Source of the DNA: JACDBE01 sp963714055
GTDB lineage: Bacteria > Actinomycetota > Acidimicrobiia > Spongiisociales > UBA5794
NCBI GenBank assembly: GCA_963714055.1
Contig: OY970227.1
Coordinates: forward strand, 2,170,001-2,234,000
Direction of reading: 5' to 3'
Length of the DNA stretch: 64,000 nt
How positions within the stretch are numbered: position 1 is the first letter of the stretch; each line of letters begins with the position of its first letter. Position numbers and translations under genes: made by a program. A model generated the notes under the pieces. That model did no database searches and was not told where the DNA came from. It was given only the letters and a program-made list of their open reading frames with translations. Positions 45,001 to 53,835 of this stretch are shown in pieces.

Positions 45001-46809
45001 ATGGTCTCCGCCCCGCGATGGGAACAACGCTTCCGCACGCCCACGGTCTCCCTACCCCGGTGGGCACGGTCAGCCCCCGATCACCTGGTGTACGTCAGCA
45101 ACGTCAGTGGGGCCTACCAGGTGCACGCCTGGGATCGGGTTGCCGACACCCACCGGCAGATCACCGACCACCCGATCGGGGTGATAGAGGGGGAGGTCAC
45201 CGTCGACGGGGACCGGGTGGTGTTCTGGCAGGACGAGACCGGCAGTGAGGCCGGCCGCTGGTACGCCCAACCCTTCGCCGGCGGTGAGCCCGTCCCGTAC
45301 CTCGACGGCGTGCCCGAAGGATGGAACCAGGGCTTGACGCAGGCGACGAGCGTGGTGGCCGCCGTGATCAGCGATGCCGACGGCTTCGCCTCGTACGTCG
45401 CCGTTGACGGCGGGCCTGCGCGGGCGGTCCTGCGAAGCCTCGAGTGGCTCTGCATCGGGGGGTTCGAGCAGGAGCGGTGCGGCCTCGCCGGGCTGTCCGC
45501 CGACGGGACGATGCTGGCGCTGGAGCACGCCGAGCACGGTGACGCCATTCACCCGGCGCTGCGGGTGGTCGAAACCGCGACGGGAGAGACGATCGCCGAC
45601 CTGGTCGACGACGGGTTGGCTCTCTACGCCGCCGCCTGGTCGCCGGTGCCCGGGGATCGGCGCCTCGCGGTGAGTCACGAACGGGGTGGGGACACCCTTC
45701 CTGCGATTTGGGACCCGGTCTCCGGCGACTGGCTCCACCTCGACCTCGATCTCGAAGGCCCGGTTTCGGTGGCCGACTGGTGGCCCGACGGCCAGGCGCT
45801 GCTGCTCACCCACAACGATCGGGGCCGGGACCGCCTCTACCGCTACGACCTCGCAACCCGATCGGTCGAACGGCTGGCGACGCCGGACGGGAGCATCGAG
45901 GGCTCTCGGGTTCGGCCCGACGGCTCGGTGTGGTTCGAGCTGACCGGCGGCATCGCTCCCCCGGCGGTGGTGGACCTCGCCGGGGCGAAGGTGCTCGCCG
46001 CTCCGGGGCCGGCCGCACCGGTGGCGGCGCCCTTCGTCCCCTGGCGGTTCGACAACGGGCAGGGAGACGTGGTCCACGGCTTCTACCTCATCCCGGAGGG
46101 CGAGGGCCCGTTCCCGGTGATCATGCGCGTCCACGGCGGCCCCAACTGGGAGGACAAGGACCGATGGCATCCGGAGATCGCCGCCTATGTCGACATGGGC
46201 TTCGCCGTCGGCCTGGTCAACTACCGCGGTTCCACCGGCTACGGGCGGGTGTGGCGTGACCGACTCATCGGCGACATCGGCGGGCCCGAGCTGGTCGACG
46301 TCAACGCCGGTCTCGCCGACCTGGTCGCCCGTGGCATCGCCGACCCGTCGCGCGCCGTCATCGGCGGATGGTCATGGGGCGGGTACATCACCCTGCTCGA
46401 GCTGGGCAAGCACCCGGAGCTCTGGGTGGCGGGGATCGCCGGGGTCCCCGTCGGTGACTACGAGCTCGGCTACGAGGACCTCTCACCGGAGCTCCAGGTG
46501 TACGACCGTGCCCTGATCGGCGGAACCCCGGACCAGGTGCCCGAACTGATGGCCGACCGCAACCCGATCTACTTCGTCGGCGACGTCGTCGCTCCCGTGA
46601 TCTTCCTCATCGGAGAGAACGACACGAGGTGCCCGCTGCGCCAGGCGATGGCCTACGTCGACAAGCTGGCCGAACGAGGGCACCCCCATGAGCTGGTGAT
46701 GTTCGATGCCGGCCACGACTCTTACGACGTCGACGAGGAGGTCCGTCAGGTCGGCGCCATCCTGCGTTTCCTCGCCCGCCACGTGCCAGGGGTCGACGCC
46801 CCTTCGTAG
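45001..46809 (+). CDS. S9 family prolyl oligopeptidase / acylaminoacyl peptidase
   Basis: Serine peptidase of 602 residues: an N-terminal beta-propeller (about 1-340) and a C-terminal alpha/beta hydrolase. The catalytic Ser is in GGWSWGGYITLLEL, the Asp in LIGENDTRCPLRQA and the His in FDAGHDSYDVDEE. RVHGGPNWEDKDRWHPEIAA is the usual oxyanion region. No signal peptide, so probably cytosolic. It digests short peptides or acyl-peptides. Confidence 0.9.
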   Translation: MVSAPRWEQRFRTPTVSLPRWARSAPDHLVYVSNVSGAYQVHAWDRVADTHRQITDHPIGVIEGEVTVDGDRVVFWQDETGSEAGRWYAQPFAGGEPVPYLDGVPEGWNQGLTQATSVVAAVISDADGFASYVAVDGGPARAVLRSLEWLCIGGFEQERCGLAGLSADGTMLALEHAEHGDAIHPALRVVETATGETIADLVDDGLALYAAAWSPVPGDRRLAVSHERGGDTLPAIWDPVSGDWLHLDLDLEGPVSVADWWPDGQALLLTHNDRGRDRLYRYDLATRSVERLATPDGSIEGSRVRPDGSVWFELTGGIAPPAVVDLAGAKVLAAPGPAAPVAAPFVPWRFDNGQGDVVHGFYLIPEGEGPFPVIMRVHGGPNWEDKDRWHPEIAAYVDMGFAVGLVNYRGSTGYGRVWRDRLIGDIGGPELVDVNAGLADLVARGIADPSRAVIGGWSWGGYITLLELGKHPELWVAGIAGVPVGDYELGYEDLSPELQVYDRALIGGTPDQVPELMADRNPIYFVGDVVAPVIFLIGENDTRCPLRQAMAYVDKLAERGHPHELVMFDAGHDSYDVDEEVRQVGAILRFLARHVPGVDAPS

Positions 46810-46819
46810 AGGTCGATGG

Positions 46820-46895
46820 GCGCCCGCGGGCGCTCCGTGAAGTGCTCGACGACGGGCTTGACATCACCGCATCATGATGATCCATGCATTACGAT
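46820..46895 (+). promoter_or_regulatory. Intergenic palindromes and -10 element of the VapBC-like operon
   Basis: GCGCCCGCGGGCGC (46820-46833) may end the S9 peptidase transcript. CATCATGATG (46870-46879) is a perfect palindrome in the promoter spacer. TACGAT (46890-46895) ends six bases before the ATG at 46902 and thereby selects that start over the ATG at 46884. Confidence 0.5.
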
Positions 46896-46901
46896 GAGCA
46901 G

Positions 46902-47126
46902 ATGCGAACCACCATCGACCTCCCGGACGACATCCACCGGATCGCCCGTGCCATCGCCGTCGACTCCGACCGGTCGCTGAGCGAGACCGTCACCATGTTG
47001 ATCCGTCGAGGACTCGGCGAGAAGGGCTCGTATCGCATCGAGCACGACCCGGAGTCCGATCTGCCCGTCGTCACGTTGGGCTTCCCGGTGACCTCTGCCG
47101 ACGTGGCTGCTCTGGAGGACGACTGA
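46902..47126 (+). CDS. Ribbon-helix-helix antitoxin (VapB-like)
   Basis: 74 residues: MRTTIDLPDDIHRIARAIAV and RSLSETVTMLIRRGL form a ribbon-helix-helix, and a more acidic tail ends in ADVAALEDD. It precedes and overlaps a PIN-domain toxin gene. ATG 46902 is favoured by the leaderless -10 element and by the conserved start of the fold. Confidence 0.83.
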   Translation: MRTTIDLPDDIHRIARAIAVDSDRSLSETVTMLIRRGLGEKGSYRIEHDPESDLPVVTLGFPVTSADVAALEDD

Positions 47127-47527
47127 CCCACCTGCTCGACGGGAACGTGCTGGTGGCGCTGTCGGTGAGGGACCACGTCCATCACCAGGTGGCGCGCGAT
47201 TGGTTCACCGGCGGCTCCAGGTTCGCCACGTGCCCATTGACACAGGGCACGCTGGTCCGGTTCCTGGTCCGAACGGAAGTCGCGCCGGAAGACGCTGTCG
47301 CCGTGCTCCGTCGGATCACCGATCACGGTCGACACGAGTTCTGGCGCGACGATGTCCCCTATACGAGCGTCGACCTGACCCGCGTGATCGGTCACCGGCA
47401 GGTGAGCGACGCTTACCTCGCCCAGCTCGCCCGAGCTAAGGGCGCCCGGGTGCTCACCTTCGATCGAGGGCTCGCCGCCCTCCGACCCGACGTCGCCGAC
47501 CTCCTCGAGGCGGTAGACCCAACCTGA
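47123..47527 (+). CDS. PIN-domain ribonuclease toxin (VapC-like), apparent CTG start
   Basis: 134-residue PIN domain. The first conserved acid is in HLLDGNVLVALSV, so translation must begin upstream of it. The only fitting start is the CTG at 47123, which overlaps the antitoxin stop as CTGA, mirroring the GTGA and ATGA overlaps elsewhere. Starting at the first usual codon (GTG at 47144) would remove that Asp. Other core parts are TCPLTQGTLVRFLVR and SDAYLAQLARAKGARVLTFD. The family cleaves specific RNAs. Confidence 0.8.
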   Translation: MTHLLDGNVLVALSVRDHVHHQVARDWFTGGSRFATCPLTQGTLVRFLVRTEVAPEDAVAVLRRITDHGRHEFWRDDVPYTSVDLTRVIGHRQVSDAYLAQLARAKGARVLTFDRGLAALRPDVADLLEAVDPT

Positions 47528-47532
47528 CCGCT

Positions 47533-48672
47533 TCAGCCCAGGTGGGCGAGTTGCTCGGCGAGGATGGCGATGCGCGACGTGCAGGTCTCGTCGGCGGCCG
47601 GGGGGACCAGCTCGGTGAGCCGCTTGGCGGTCTCGGCGACGGCGAACGCCGCCGGCGACTCGGGGTGGGCGCGCACCACCGGGGTGCCCTGGTCGCCGCC
47701 CTCGACCACGAAGGGGTCGAGGGGGATCTGGCCGAGCAGCGGAACCCCGAGGTCGTCGGCCAGCCGCTGGCCGCCACCCGCCCCGAACAGCGGGTAGTGG
47801 CGGCCGTCCTCGGTCGTGAAACCTGACATGTTCTCCACCACTCCGACCACCGGCATGTGAGAGCGGCGGGCCATGTCGGCCACCCGGGCGGCTACCAACT
47901 GGGCGGCCAGCTGCGGAGTGGTGACCACCACCAGCTCCGCCTGGGGGAGTAGCCGGGCGAGCGCCATCTGGATGTCGCCGGTCCCCGGTGGCATGTCGAG
48001 GATCAGGTAGTCGAGGTCCTGCGGCCAGGCGACGTCGGTGAGGAACTGCTCCAGCGCCTTGGACAGCATGAGCCCTCGCCACATCAGCGCCATCTTCTCG
48101 TCGTCGACGATCAGCCCGGTAGAGACGACGTGGATACCCTGCGCCTCGGCCGGGATGATGCGCCGGTCGTCCCCGGCCTCCAGCCGGGCCTCGGTGGCGC
48201 CCAGCATGCGGGGCACCGAGAACCCCCATATGTCGGCGTCGAGCAGCCCGACCTCGAAGCCCTGGTCGGCGATGGCCGCCGCCAGGTTGACGCTGAGCGA
48301 CGACTTGCCGACGCCGCCCTTGCCGCTGCTCACCGCGATCACCCTGGTCAACGGGCTCACCCGGGTGGGGGTGGCGTTCTCCCGCGCCCGCTGCCGGGCG
48401 CGTTCCATCAGGCGGGAGCGTTCCTCCTGGCTCATGGCGGCGATGTGGACGTCGACCCGGTCGATCCCAGGCATCGCCGAGACCTTGCGCACCACGTCCT
48501 GCTCGATCTGGTCCCGCATCGGGCAGGCGGCGATGGTGAGGGCGATGTGGATCGTGACGTCGCCACCCTCGATGTCGACGCCCTTGACCATGCCGAGGTC
48601 GACGATGTCGGCGCCGAGCTCGGGGTCGATGACGCCCCGGAGGGTCGCCTCGATCGAAGTGCGGTCCGGCAT
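47533..48672 (-). CDS. apbC: Mrp/NBP35-type P-loop ATPase (Fe-S carrier family)
   Basis: 379 residues. An N-terminal MIP18/DUF59 domain (IDPELGADIVDLGMVKGVDI) is followed by the ParA-like ATPase: the deviant Walker A is VSSGKGGVGKSSLSVNLA and the Walker B LILDMPPGTGDIQ. Proteins of this family carry or insert Fe-S clusters. The CxxC pair usual after VVENMS is absent here (GVVENMSGFTTEDGRHYPLF), so cluster binding may differ. The ATG has TACAAT six bases upstream. Confidence 0.88.
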   Translation of the reverse strand: MPDRTSIEATLRGVIDPELGADIVDLGMVKGVDIEGGDVTIHIALTIAACPMRDQIEQDVVRKVSAMPGIDRVDVHIAAMSQEERSRLMERARQRARENATPTRVSPLTRVIAVSSGKGGVGKSSLSVNLAAAIADQGFEVGLLDADIWGFSVPRMLGATEARLEAGDDRRIIPAEAQGIHVVSTGLIVDDEKMALMWRGLMLSKALEQFLTDVAWPQDLDYLILDMPPGTGDIQMALARLLPQAELVVVTTPQLAAQLVAARVADMARRSHMPVVGVVENMSGFTTEDGRHYPLFGAGGGQRLADDLGVPLLGQIPLDPFVVEGGDQGTPVVRAHPESPAAFAVAETAKRLTELVPPAADETCTSRIAILAEQLAHLG

Positions 48673-48678
48673 GGCCCC

Positions 48679-48684
48679 ATTGTA
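48679..48684 (-). promoter_or_regulatory. -10 element TACAAT, leaderless, for the Mrp ATPase
   Basis: On the minus strand TACAAT ends six bases before the ATG at 48672. Confidence 0.55.
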
Positions 48685-48730
48685 CGGAGGACCCAGTGCC
48701 CACCATGCGAAAGGCTGGCATCATGAGGGC

Positions 48731-49104
48731 GTGCTCGACCATCTCTCCATCCAGGTCGCCGACTTCGATCGGGCCGCCGCTTTCTACGACGCGGTGCTCG
48801 CCCCGCTCGGCGGGAAGCGGATCCTGGAGCTTCGGCCAATGCCATCGGCTACGGCGTCGCCTTCCCCACCTTCTGGATCGGGCCCGAGGAGACCCACGGC
48901 GACGTCCGCCAGGAGGCCCACATCGCCTTCCAGGCGCCCGACCGCGCCGCCGTGGTCGCCTTCCGAGACGCCGCCGTCGCCCAGGGCATGGAGGTGCTCC
49001 ACGAGCCGCGGGTGTGGCCCGAGTACCACGCCACGTATTTCGGCGCCTTCGTGCGCGACCCCGACGGCAACAACGTCGAGGCGGTGTGCCACGCCGCCGA
49101 GTGA
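48731..49104 (+). pseudogene. VOC family protein, frameshifted near 48835
   Basis: The GTG at 48731 begins VLDHLSIQVADFDRAAAFYD, a clear VOC start. After GGKRILEL the frame breaks near 48835 and the protein resumes as AIGYGVAFPTFWIGPEETHG, ending FGAFVRDPDGNNVEAVCH at 49104. Together they make a normal VOC protein of about 124 residues. Likely a sequence error. Confidence 0.72.
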
Positions 49105-49110
49105 AGACGG

Positions 49111-49782
49111 TCAGCCCGGCCCGTCGGTGACCAGCCGGTAGCCGGACCCGGGCCGGCTGTCGATGGCGTCGCCGAGCCCGATGCCGGCGAGCTTGCGCCG
49201 GATCCGCCGTACATAGGCCCGGACGTACTCCTGCTCCCGCGAGTAGGCGGGGCCCCACACCTCGGCGAGCAGGCTGCCGGTGGTCACGAAGCCCTCGGCG
49301 CGGGCCAGCGACCGCAGGAGCTCGAACTCGGTGGGAGTCAACTCCGCCGACCCCCCCGGCCCACGCACAGAGAGCGATGCGGGGAGGAGGGTGAGCCTCC
49401 CGGCAGCGATCTCGTCACCGGTGCGGCCGCCGCGGCGCAACATCACCCTCACCCGGGCGAGCAGCTCGGCGGCGGCGAACGGCTTGGTGACGAAGTCCTC
49501 GGCCCCGGCGTCGAGAGCCTGCACCTTCACCGCTTCGTCGTGGTCGCCGGAGAGGACGATCACGGGCACGGTGGTATGCCCGGCCAGCGCCTCCACCAGC
49601 CGCATCCCTCCTCCCGGCATGTGCAGGTCGACGATCACCAGGTCGGGGTGCGCCCGAGGGAACCGGTCGGTGGCCTCGACCAGCGACTGGGCGGTCACCG
49701 TGGTGTAACCCGATGCCTCGAGCAGCGTGGACAGGGTGCGCAGGAAGGCGCGGTCGTCGTCGGCGATGAGGACTGTTGGCAA
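49111..49782 (-). CDS. kdpE: OmpR/KdpE-like response regulator
   Basis: 223 residues: a receiver with IADDDRA, acceptor Asp in LVIVDLHMPGGGM, VIVLSGDHDE and FVTKPFAA, then a winged helix with LTPTEFELLRSLARAEG and YVRAYVRRIRRKLAGIG. Its place at the end of the kdp gene series argues that it is KdpE, the activator of kdpFABC. A 157-base gap with a hairpin separates it from the KdpD sensory gene. Confidence 0.85.
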   Translation of the reverse strand: MPTVLIADDDRAFLRTLSTLLEASGYTTVTAQSLVEATDRFPRAHPDLVIVDLHMPGGGMRLVEALAGHTTVPVIVLSGDHDEAVKVQALDAGAEDFVTKPFAAAELLARVRVMLRRGGRTGDEIAAGRLTLLPASLSVRGPGGSAELTPTEFELLRSLARAEGFVTTGSLLAEVWGPAYSREQEYVRAYVRRIRRKLAGIGLGDAIDSRPGSGYRLVTDGPG

Positions 49783-49939
49783 CGGCGAACCTGGCTCTGA
49801 GGGGCCGTGATGGTACCTGCCCTCACCGAGGCAGAGCTGGGATTGGGCACCGTGCCAGCGATTCGGTTCCCCCTCCTCGACTGGCGCTTCGGCCTTCGGC
49901 CCGTGTTGCAGCCACTCCCCCCACAGGGGGAGGAGAAAC
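49783..49939 (-). other. Gap between kdpD half and kdpE, with hairpin 49915-49932
   Basis: CTCCCCCC-ACA-GGGGGAG lies eight bases after the stop of the KdpD sensory half. It may reduce read-through into the regulator gene or mark a processing site. No small gene is seen. Confidence 0.4.
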
Positions 49940-51082
49940 TCACTCTTCGCCGAGGCCGAGGACGAGGACGTCGACGTCCGGGAGCGCGGTGATCACCCGG
50001 TCGATGATGTCGCCTCCCCACAGCCGCTCCCACAGAGTGCGGTGCGACGGTCCCATCACCACCAGGGTTGCCCGCTGCTCGCGGGCGACGGTGACGATCT
50101 GATACGCCACCTCGCGCCCTGACCCGTGACGGCCGATCACAGAGGCACCGAGGTCACTGGCCACGGTCAGCGTGTTCGCCATGAGCGGTGGGGGAGTATC
50201 CCCGGGATGGACCGCCACCACCAGAAACTCGCCCCGTTCGGCGTTGGCCAGCCGGAAGGCGCGCCGAACGACCGTGGCGCCGGCGGGGGTCTCGTCGACG
50301 CAGGCGAGCACCCGTTCGGTGGACCGCCACGGCGACTCGATGCCGTGGGCGGAAAGGTACTCGTCGAGCTCCCGATCCACCGTCTGGGCGGTGCGGGTGA
50401 GGGCGAGCTGGCGCAAGGCATTGAGGTTCCCCGGCCGGAAGAAGTTCTCCAGCGCTCTCACGGCGGCGGCATCCTCGTACACCTTGCCCTGCTCCAGCCG
50501 GTGCCGCAGCTCGTCGGTGGACAGGTCGACCAGGATGATCTCGTCGGCCCGGTCGAGCACCGAATCCGGGATCCGCTCCCGCACCTTCACCCCGGCGATC
50601 GACTCGACCACGTCGTTGAGGCTCTCCAGGTGCTGGATGTTGAGGGTGGTGAGCACATCGATGCCCTCGCCCAGCACGAGGTCGACGTCCTCGAAGCGGC
50701 GCCGCCGGGGACTTCCCGGGGCGTTGGTGTGGGCCAGCTCGTCGACGGCGCACACCTCCGGCCGCCGCGAGATGACCGCATCGGGATCGAACTCCTCGAT
50801 GGCCACTCCCTGGTACTCGACGAGGCGGCGAGGGATCAGCTCGAGCCCGTCGAGCAGGGCGGCGGTCTCGGCGCGGCCGTGGGTCTCGACGAAGCCGACG
50901 ACCGCGTCGCGGCCCTGACGACGCAGGTCGTGGACCGCCTCCAACATGGCGTACGTCTTGCCCACTCCCGGGGCGAAGCCGAGGAACACCGTGAGGCGGC
51001 CGGCCTCGGGGGCGACCTCGGCCCTCGCCGCCAGCACGGCCCGGGCCACACGCCGATCCCGGTCGGGGTCTGCGGAGGTCAC
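49940..51082 (-). CDS. kdpD: KdpD N-terminal sensory half (KdpD + USP domains), no kinase
   Basis: 380 residues. The KdpD ATP-binding domain has Walker A GFAPGVGKTYAML (about residues 35-47) and VCAVDELAHTNAPGSPRRRR as Walker B region, then VLTTLNIQHLESLNDVV. A universal-stress-protein domain occupies about residues 255-380 (VLACVDETPAGATVVRRAF and VVMGPSHRTLWERLWGG). The protein ends there: no membrane helices, DUF4118, His kinase or ATPase part, which in E. coli KdpD follow directly. Those parts are encoded 5 kb away (56154-57989). Truncated KdpD proteins are known from some other bacteria. Confidence 0.92.
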   Translation of the reverse strand: MTSADPDRDRRVARAVLAARAEVAPEAGRLTVFLGFAPGVGKTYAMLEAVHDLRRQGRDAVVGFVETHGRAETAALLDGLELIPRRLVEYQGVAIEEFDPDAVISRRPEVCAVDELAHTNAPGSPRRRRFEDVDLVLGEGIDVLTTLNIQHLESLNDVVESIAGVKVRERIPDSVLDRADEIILVDLSTDELRHRLEQGKVYEDAAAVRALENFFRPGNLNALRQLALTRTAQTVDRELDEYLSAHGIESPWRSTERVLACVDETPAGATVVRRAFRLANAERGEFLVVAVHPGDTPPPLMANTLTVASDLGASVIGRHGSGREVAYQIVTVAREQRATLVVMGPSHRTLWERLWGGDIIDRVITALPDVDVLVLGLGEE

Positions 51083-51124
51083 GGGCAGCTCCTTCTCAGC
51101 CGGCGGCGCCCATCGTATCTGGCG

Positions 51125-51751
51125 TCAGCTCAGGTCGATCTCGTCGAGGGCCAGGTTCAGCTCGAGCACGTTGACCCCCGGCTCGCCGAGGAAGCCCAGG
51201 TCCCGGCCGGCGGTGTGCTCGTCGACGAGGTCGAGGACCACTTCCAACCCGAGCCCGCGGGCCTCGGCGACCCGCACCGCCTGGATTCGGGCGTTGGCCA
51301 CCGAGATGTGCGGGTCGAGGCTGCTGCTCGACCCGGTGACGGCGTCCACGGGGACGGGGGCGTCGGCGGCGAGCCGGTTCTCCTCCCGGTAGGCGCGGAC
51401 GCGGTCATCGACACCGTTGACCTCGGATTCGTCCACGTCGGTCGTCTCCGGGTCGTCCTCGCCGTCGAGGAACCGCTCGCTGGTGGGTCCCTCGTTGGAA
51501 CCGTAGGCGTAGCCGGGCCCCGGGGCGTACCCGGTGGCCGACGGCCGCGGATGGAAGTACTCGGGTGCGGTGAACGGCTGACCGATCCAAGCCGACCCGA
51601 CCACCTGGCCGTCGCGCTCGATCAGCGACCCGTCGGCCTTGTCACCGAAGGCGGCTTGGGCGATGCCGGTGACCACGAGCGGGTAGGCGAGCCCGGTGAG
51701 CACCGTGAAGACGAGGACCATCCCCAGGGCGGGCAGTAGTTGACGTCGCAT
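51125..51751 (-). CDS. kdpC: Potassium-transporting ATPase subunit C
   Basis: 208 residues with one N-terminal membrane helix (MVLVFTVLTGLAYPLVVTGI) and the KdpC periplasmic domain. AQAAFGDKADGSLIERDGQV, AYGSNEGPTSERFL and SSSLDPHISVANARIQA are typical. It stabilises the KdpFABC complex. Its ATG shares one base with the kdpB stop (TGATG). Confidence 0.95.
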   Translation of the reverse strand: MRRQLLPALGMVLVFTVLTGLAYPLVVTGIAQAAFGDKADGSLIERDGQVVGSAWIGQPFTAPEYFHPRPSATGYAPGPGYAYGSNEGPTSERFLDGEDDPETTDVDESEVNGVDDRVRAYREENRLAADAPVPVDAVTGSSSSLDPHISVANARIQAVRVAEARGLGLEVVLDLVDEHTAGRDLGFLGEPGVNVLELNLALDEIDLS

Positions 51752-53827
51752 CAGGACACTCCCATGGCCGTGATCAGCAGGTCGATGAACTTGATGCCGA
51801 TGAAGGGGGCGAGGAGGCCGCCGAGCCCGTAGATCAGCAGGTTGCGGCGCAGCATCCCGGCTGCGCCCTCGGCTCGGAACCGCACCCCCCGCAGCGACAG
51901 CGGGACCAGGGCGATGATGATCAGCGCGTTGAAGATCACCGCCGACAGGATCGCCGAGCGGGGCGTGTCGAGGTTCATGATGTTGAGGTGGTCGAGCGCC
52001 GGTATCACGCCGACGAACATCGCCGGGATGATGGCGAAGTACTTGGCGACGTCGTTGGCGATGGAGAAGGTGGTCAAGGCGCCGCGGGTGATGAGCAGCT
52101 GCTTACCGATCTCCACCACCTCGATCAGCTTGGTCGGGTTCGAGTCGAGGTCGACCATGTTCCCGGCTTCCTTGGCCGCCTGGGTCCCGGTGTTCATGGC
52201 GACGCCGACATCGGCCTGGGCCAGCGCCGGGGCGTCATTGGTGCCGTCCCCGGTCATGGCGACCAGCCGCCCGCCCGCCTGCTCGCGCCGGATCAGGTCC
52301 ATCTTGTCCTCGGGGGTGGCTTCGGCGAGGAAGTCGTCGACGCCTGCCTCGGCGGCGATCGCCTGGGCGGTGAGCGGGTTGTCACCGGTGATCATCACCG
52401 TGCGGATGCCCATGGCGCGCAACTGGTCGAAGCGGTGGCTGATTCCCTCCTTGACGATGTCCTTCAGGTGGATGACGCCCAACACCTCGATGCCTTCGGC
52501 GACCACCAGCGGGGTGCCCCCGGCGACGGCGACCCCCTCCACGATGGAGTCGAGGCCGTCGGGCGGGGTTCCGCCCCGGTCGACGACCCACCGCTTCACC
52601 GAGTCGGCGGCGCCCTTCCGGACCGAGGTCCCGTCGTGGTCGAGGCCGCTCATCCGGGTCTGGGCGGTGAAGGGCACCAGGGTGGCGTTGCCCACGTCCC
52701 GCTGGCGCAGGTTGAATCGCTCCTTGGCCAGCACCACGATGGATCGACCCTCCGGCGTCTCGTCGGCCAGGCTGGCGAGCTGGGCGGCGGCGGCAAGGCG
52801 CTCCTCGGGTACCCCGGGGATCGGGAGGAATTGCGCCGCCTGACGGTTGCCCAGCGTGATGGTGCCGGTCTTGTCGAGCAGCAGGGTGGAGCAGTCGCCG
52901 GCCGCCTCCACCGCCCGTCCCGACATGGCCAGCACGTTGTGCTGGACCAGCCGGTCCATCCCGGCGATGCCGATGGCGGAGAGCAGGGCGCCGATCGTGG
53001 TCGGGATGAGGCACACCAGCAGGGCCACCAGCACGATGATGCTCTGCTCGGCGTCGGCGAACATGGCGAAGGGCTGCAGGGTGACCGTGGCCAGCAGGAA
53101 GATGACCGTCAACACCGCCAGCAGGGTGTTCAGGGCGATCTCGTTCGGCGTCTTCTGACGGTTGGCGCCTTCGACCAGGGCGATCATCCGGTCGAGGAAG
53201 GTCTCGCCGGGCCGGGCGGTGATCCGCACCACGATCCGGTCGGAGAGCACCCGGGTGCCCCCGGTGACCGCCGACCGGTCGCCGCCCGCCTCGCGGATCA
53301 CCGGAGCCGACTCACCGGTGATCGCCGACTCGTCCACCGAGGCGATGCCGTCGATGATCTCACCGTCGGACGGGATCATCTCGCCGGCGGAGACGACCAC
53401 GACGTCGCCGGAGGTGAGCTGCGACGAGGGCACCGGCTCGATTGTGCCGTCGGGCCGGCGCCGGTTGGCCATCGTGTCGGCGCGGGTCTTGCGCAGGGTG
53501 GCGGCCTGGGCCTTGCCTCGTCCCTCGGCCATGGCCTCGGCGAAGTTGGCGAAGAACACGGTGAACCACAGCCAGGCGGCCACCAGGCCGGCGAACAGGT
53601 TCTCCTGGAAGGTCGAGCTGCCGAAGTGCCTGATGAAGAGGACCGTGGTGAAGACGCTGCCCACCAGCACGACGAACATGACCGGGTTGCGGGCCTGGAC
53701 CCGGGGATCGAGCTTGCGGAAGCTGTCGACGGCGGCCTGGCCAGACGATTGCCGGCTCGAACAGCGGCCGGCTCGCTGCTCTGCCGCGCGATGACGGCTG
53801 GGGTTCCACAGGGGTTTGGGTCTGCAT
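51751..53827 (-). pseudogene. kdpB: Potassium-transporting P-type ATPase subunit B, frameshifted near 53740
   Basis: Catalytic P-type ATPase of high-affinity potassium uptake, about 691 residues when repaired. The phosphorylation motif is LLLDKTGTITLGNRQA, with TGESAPVIREAGGDR, GTSVRKGAADSVKRWV and TGDGTNDAPALAQADVG. The start MQTQTPVEPQPSSRGRAAS at 53827 runs to PAIVW. Coding then shifts frame near 53740 and continues as QAAVDSFRKLDPRVQARNPV to the normal C-terminus. Only one base is wrong, so the gene is probably intact in the organism. Confidence 0.9.
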
Positions 53828-53835
53828 GGATGCTC

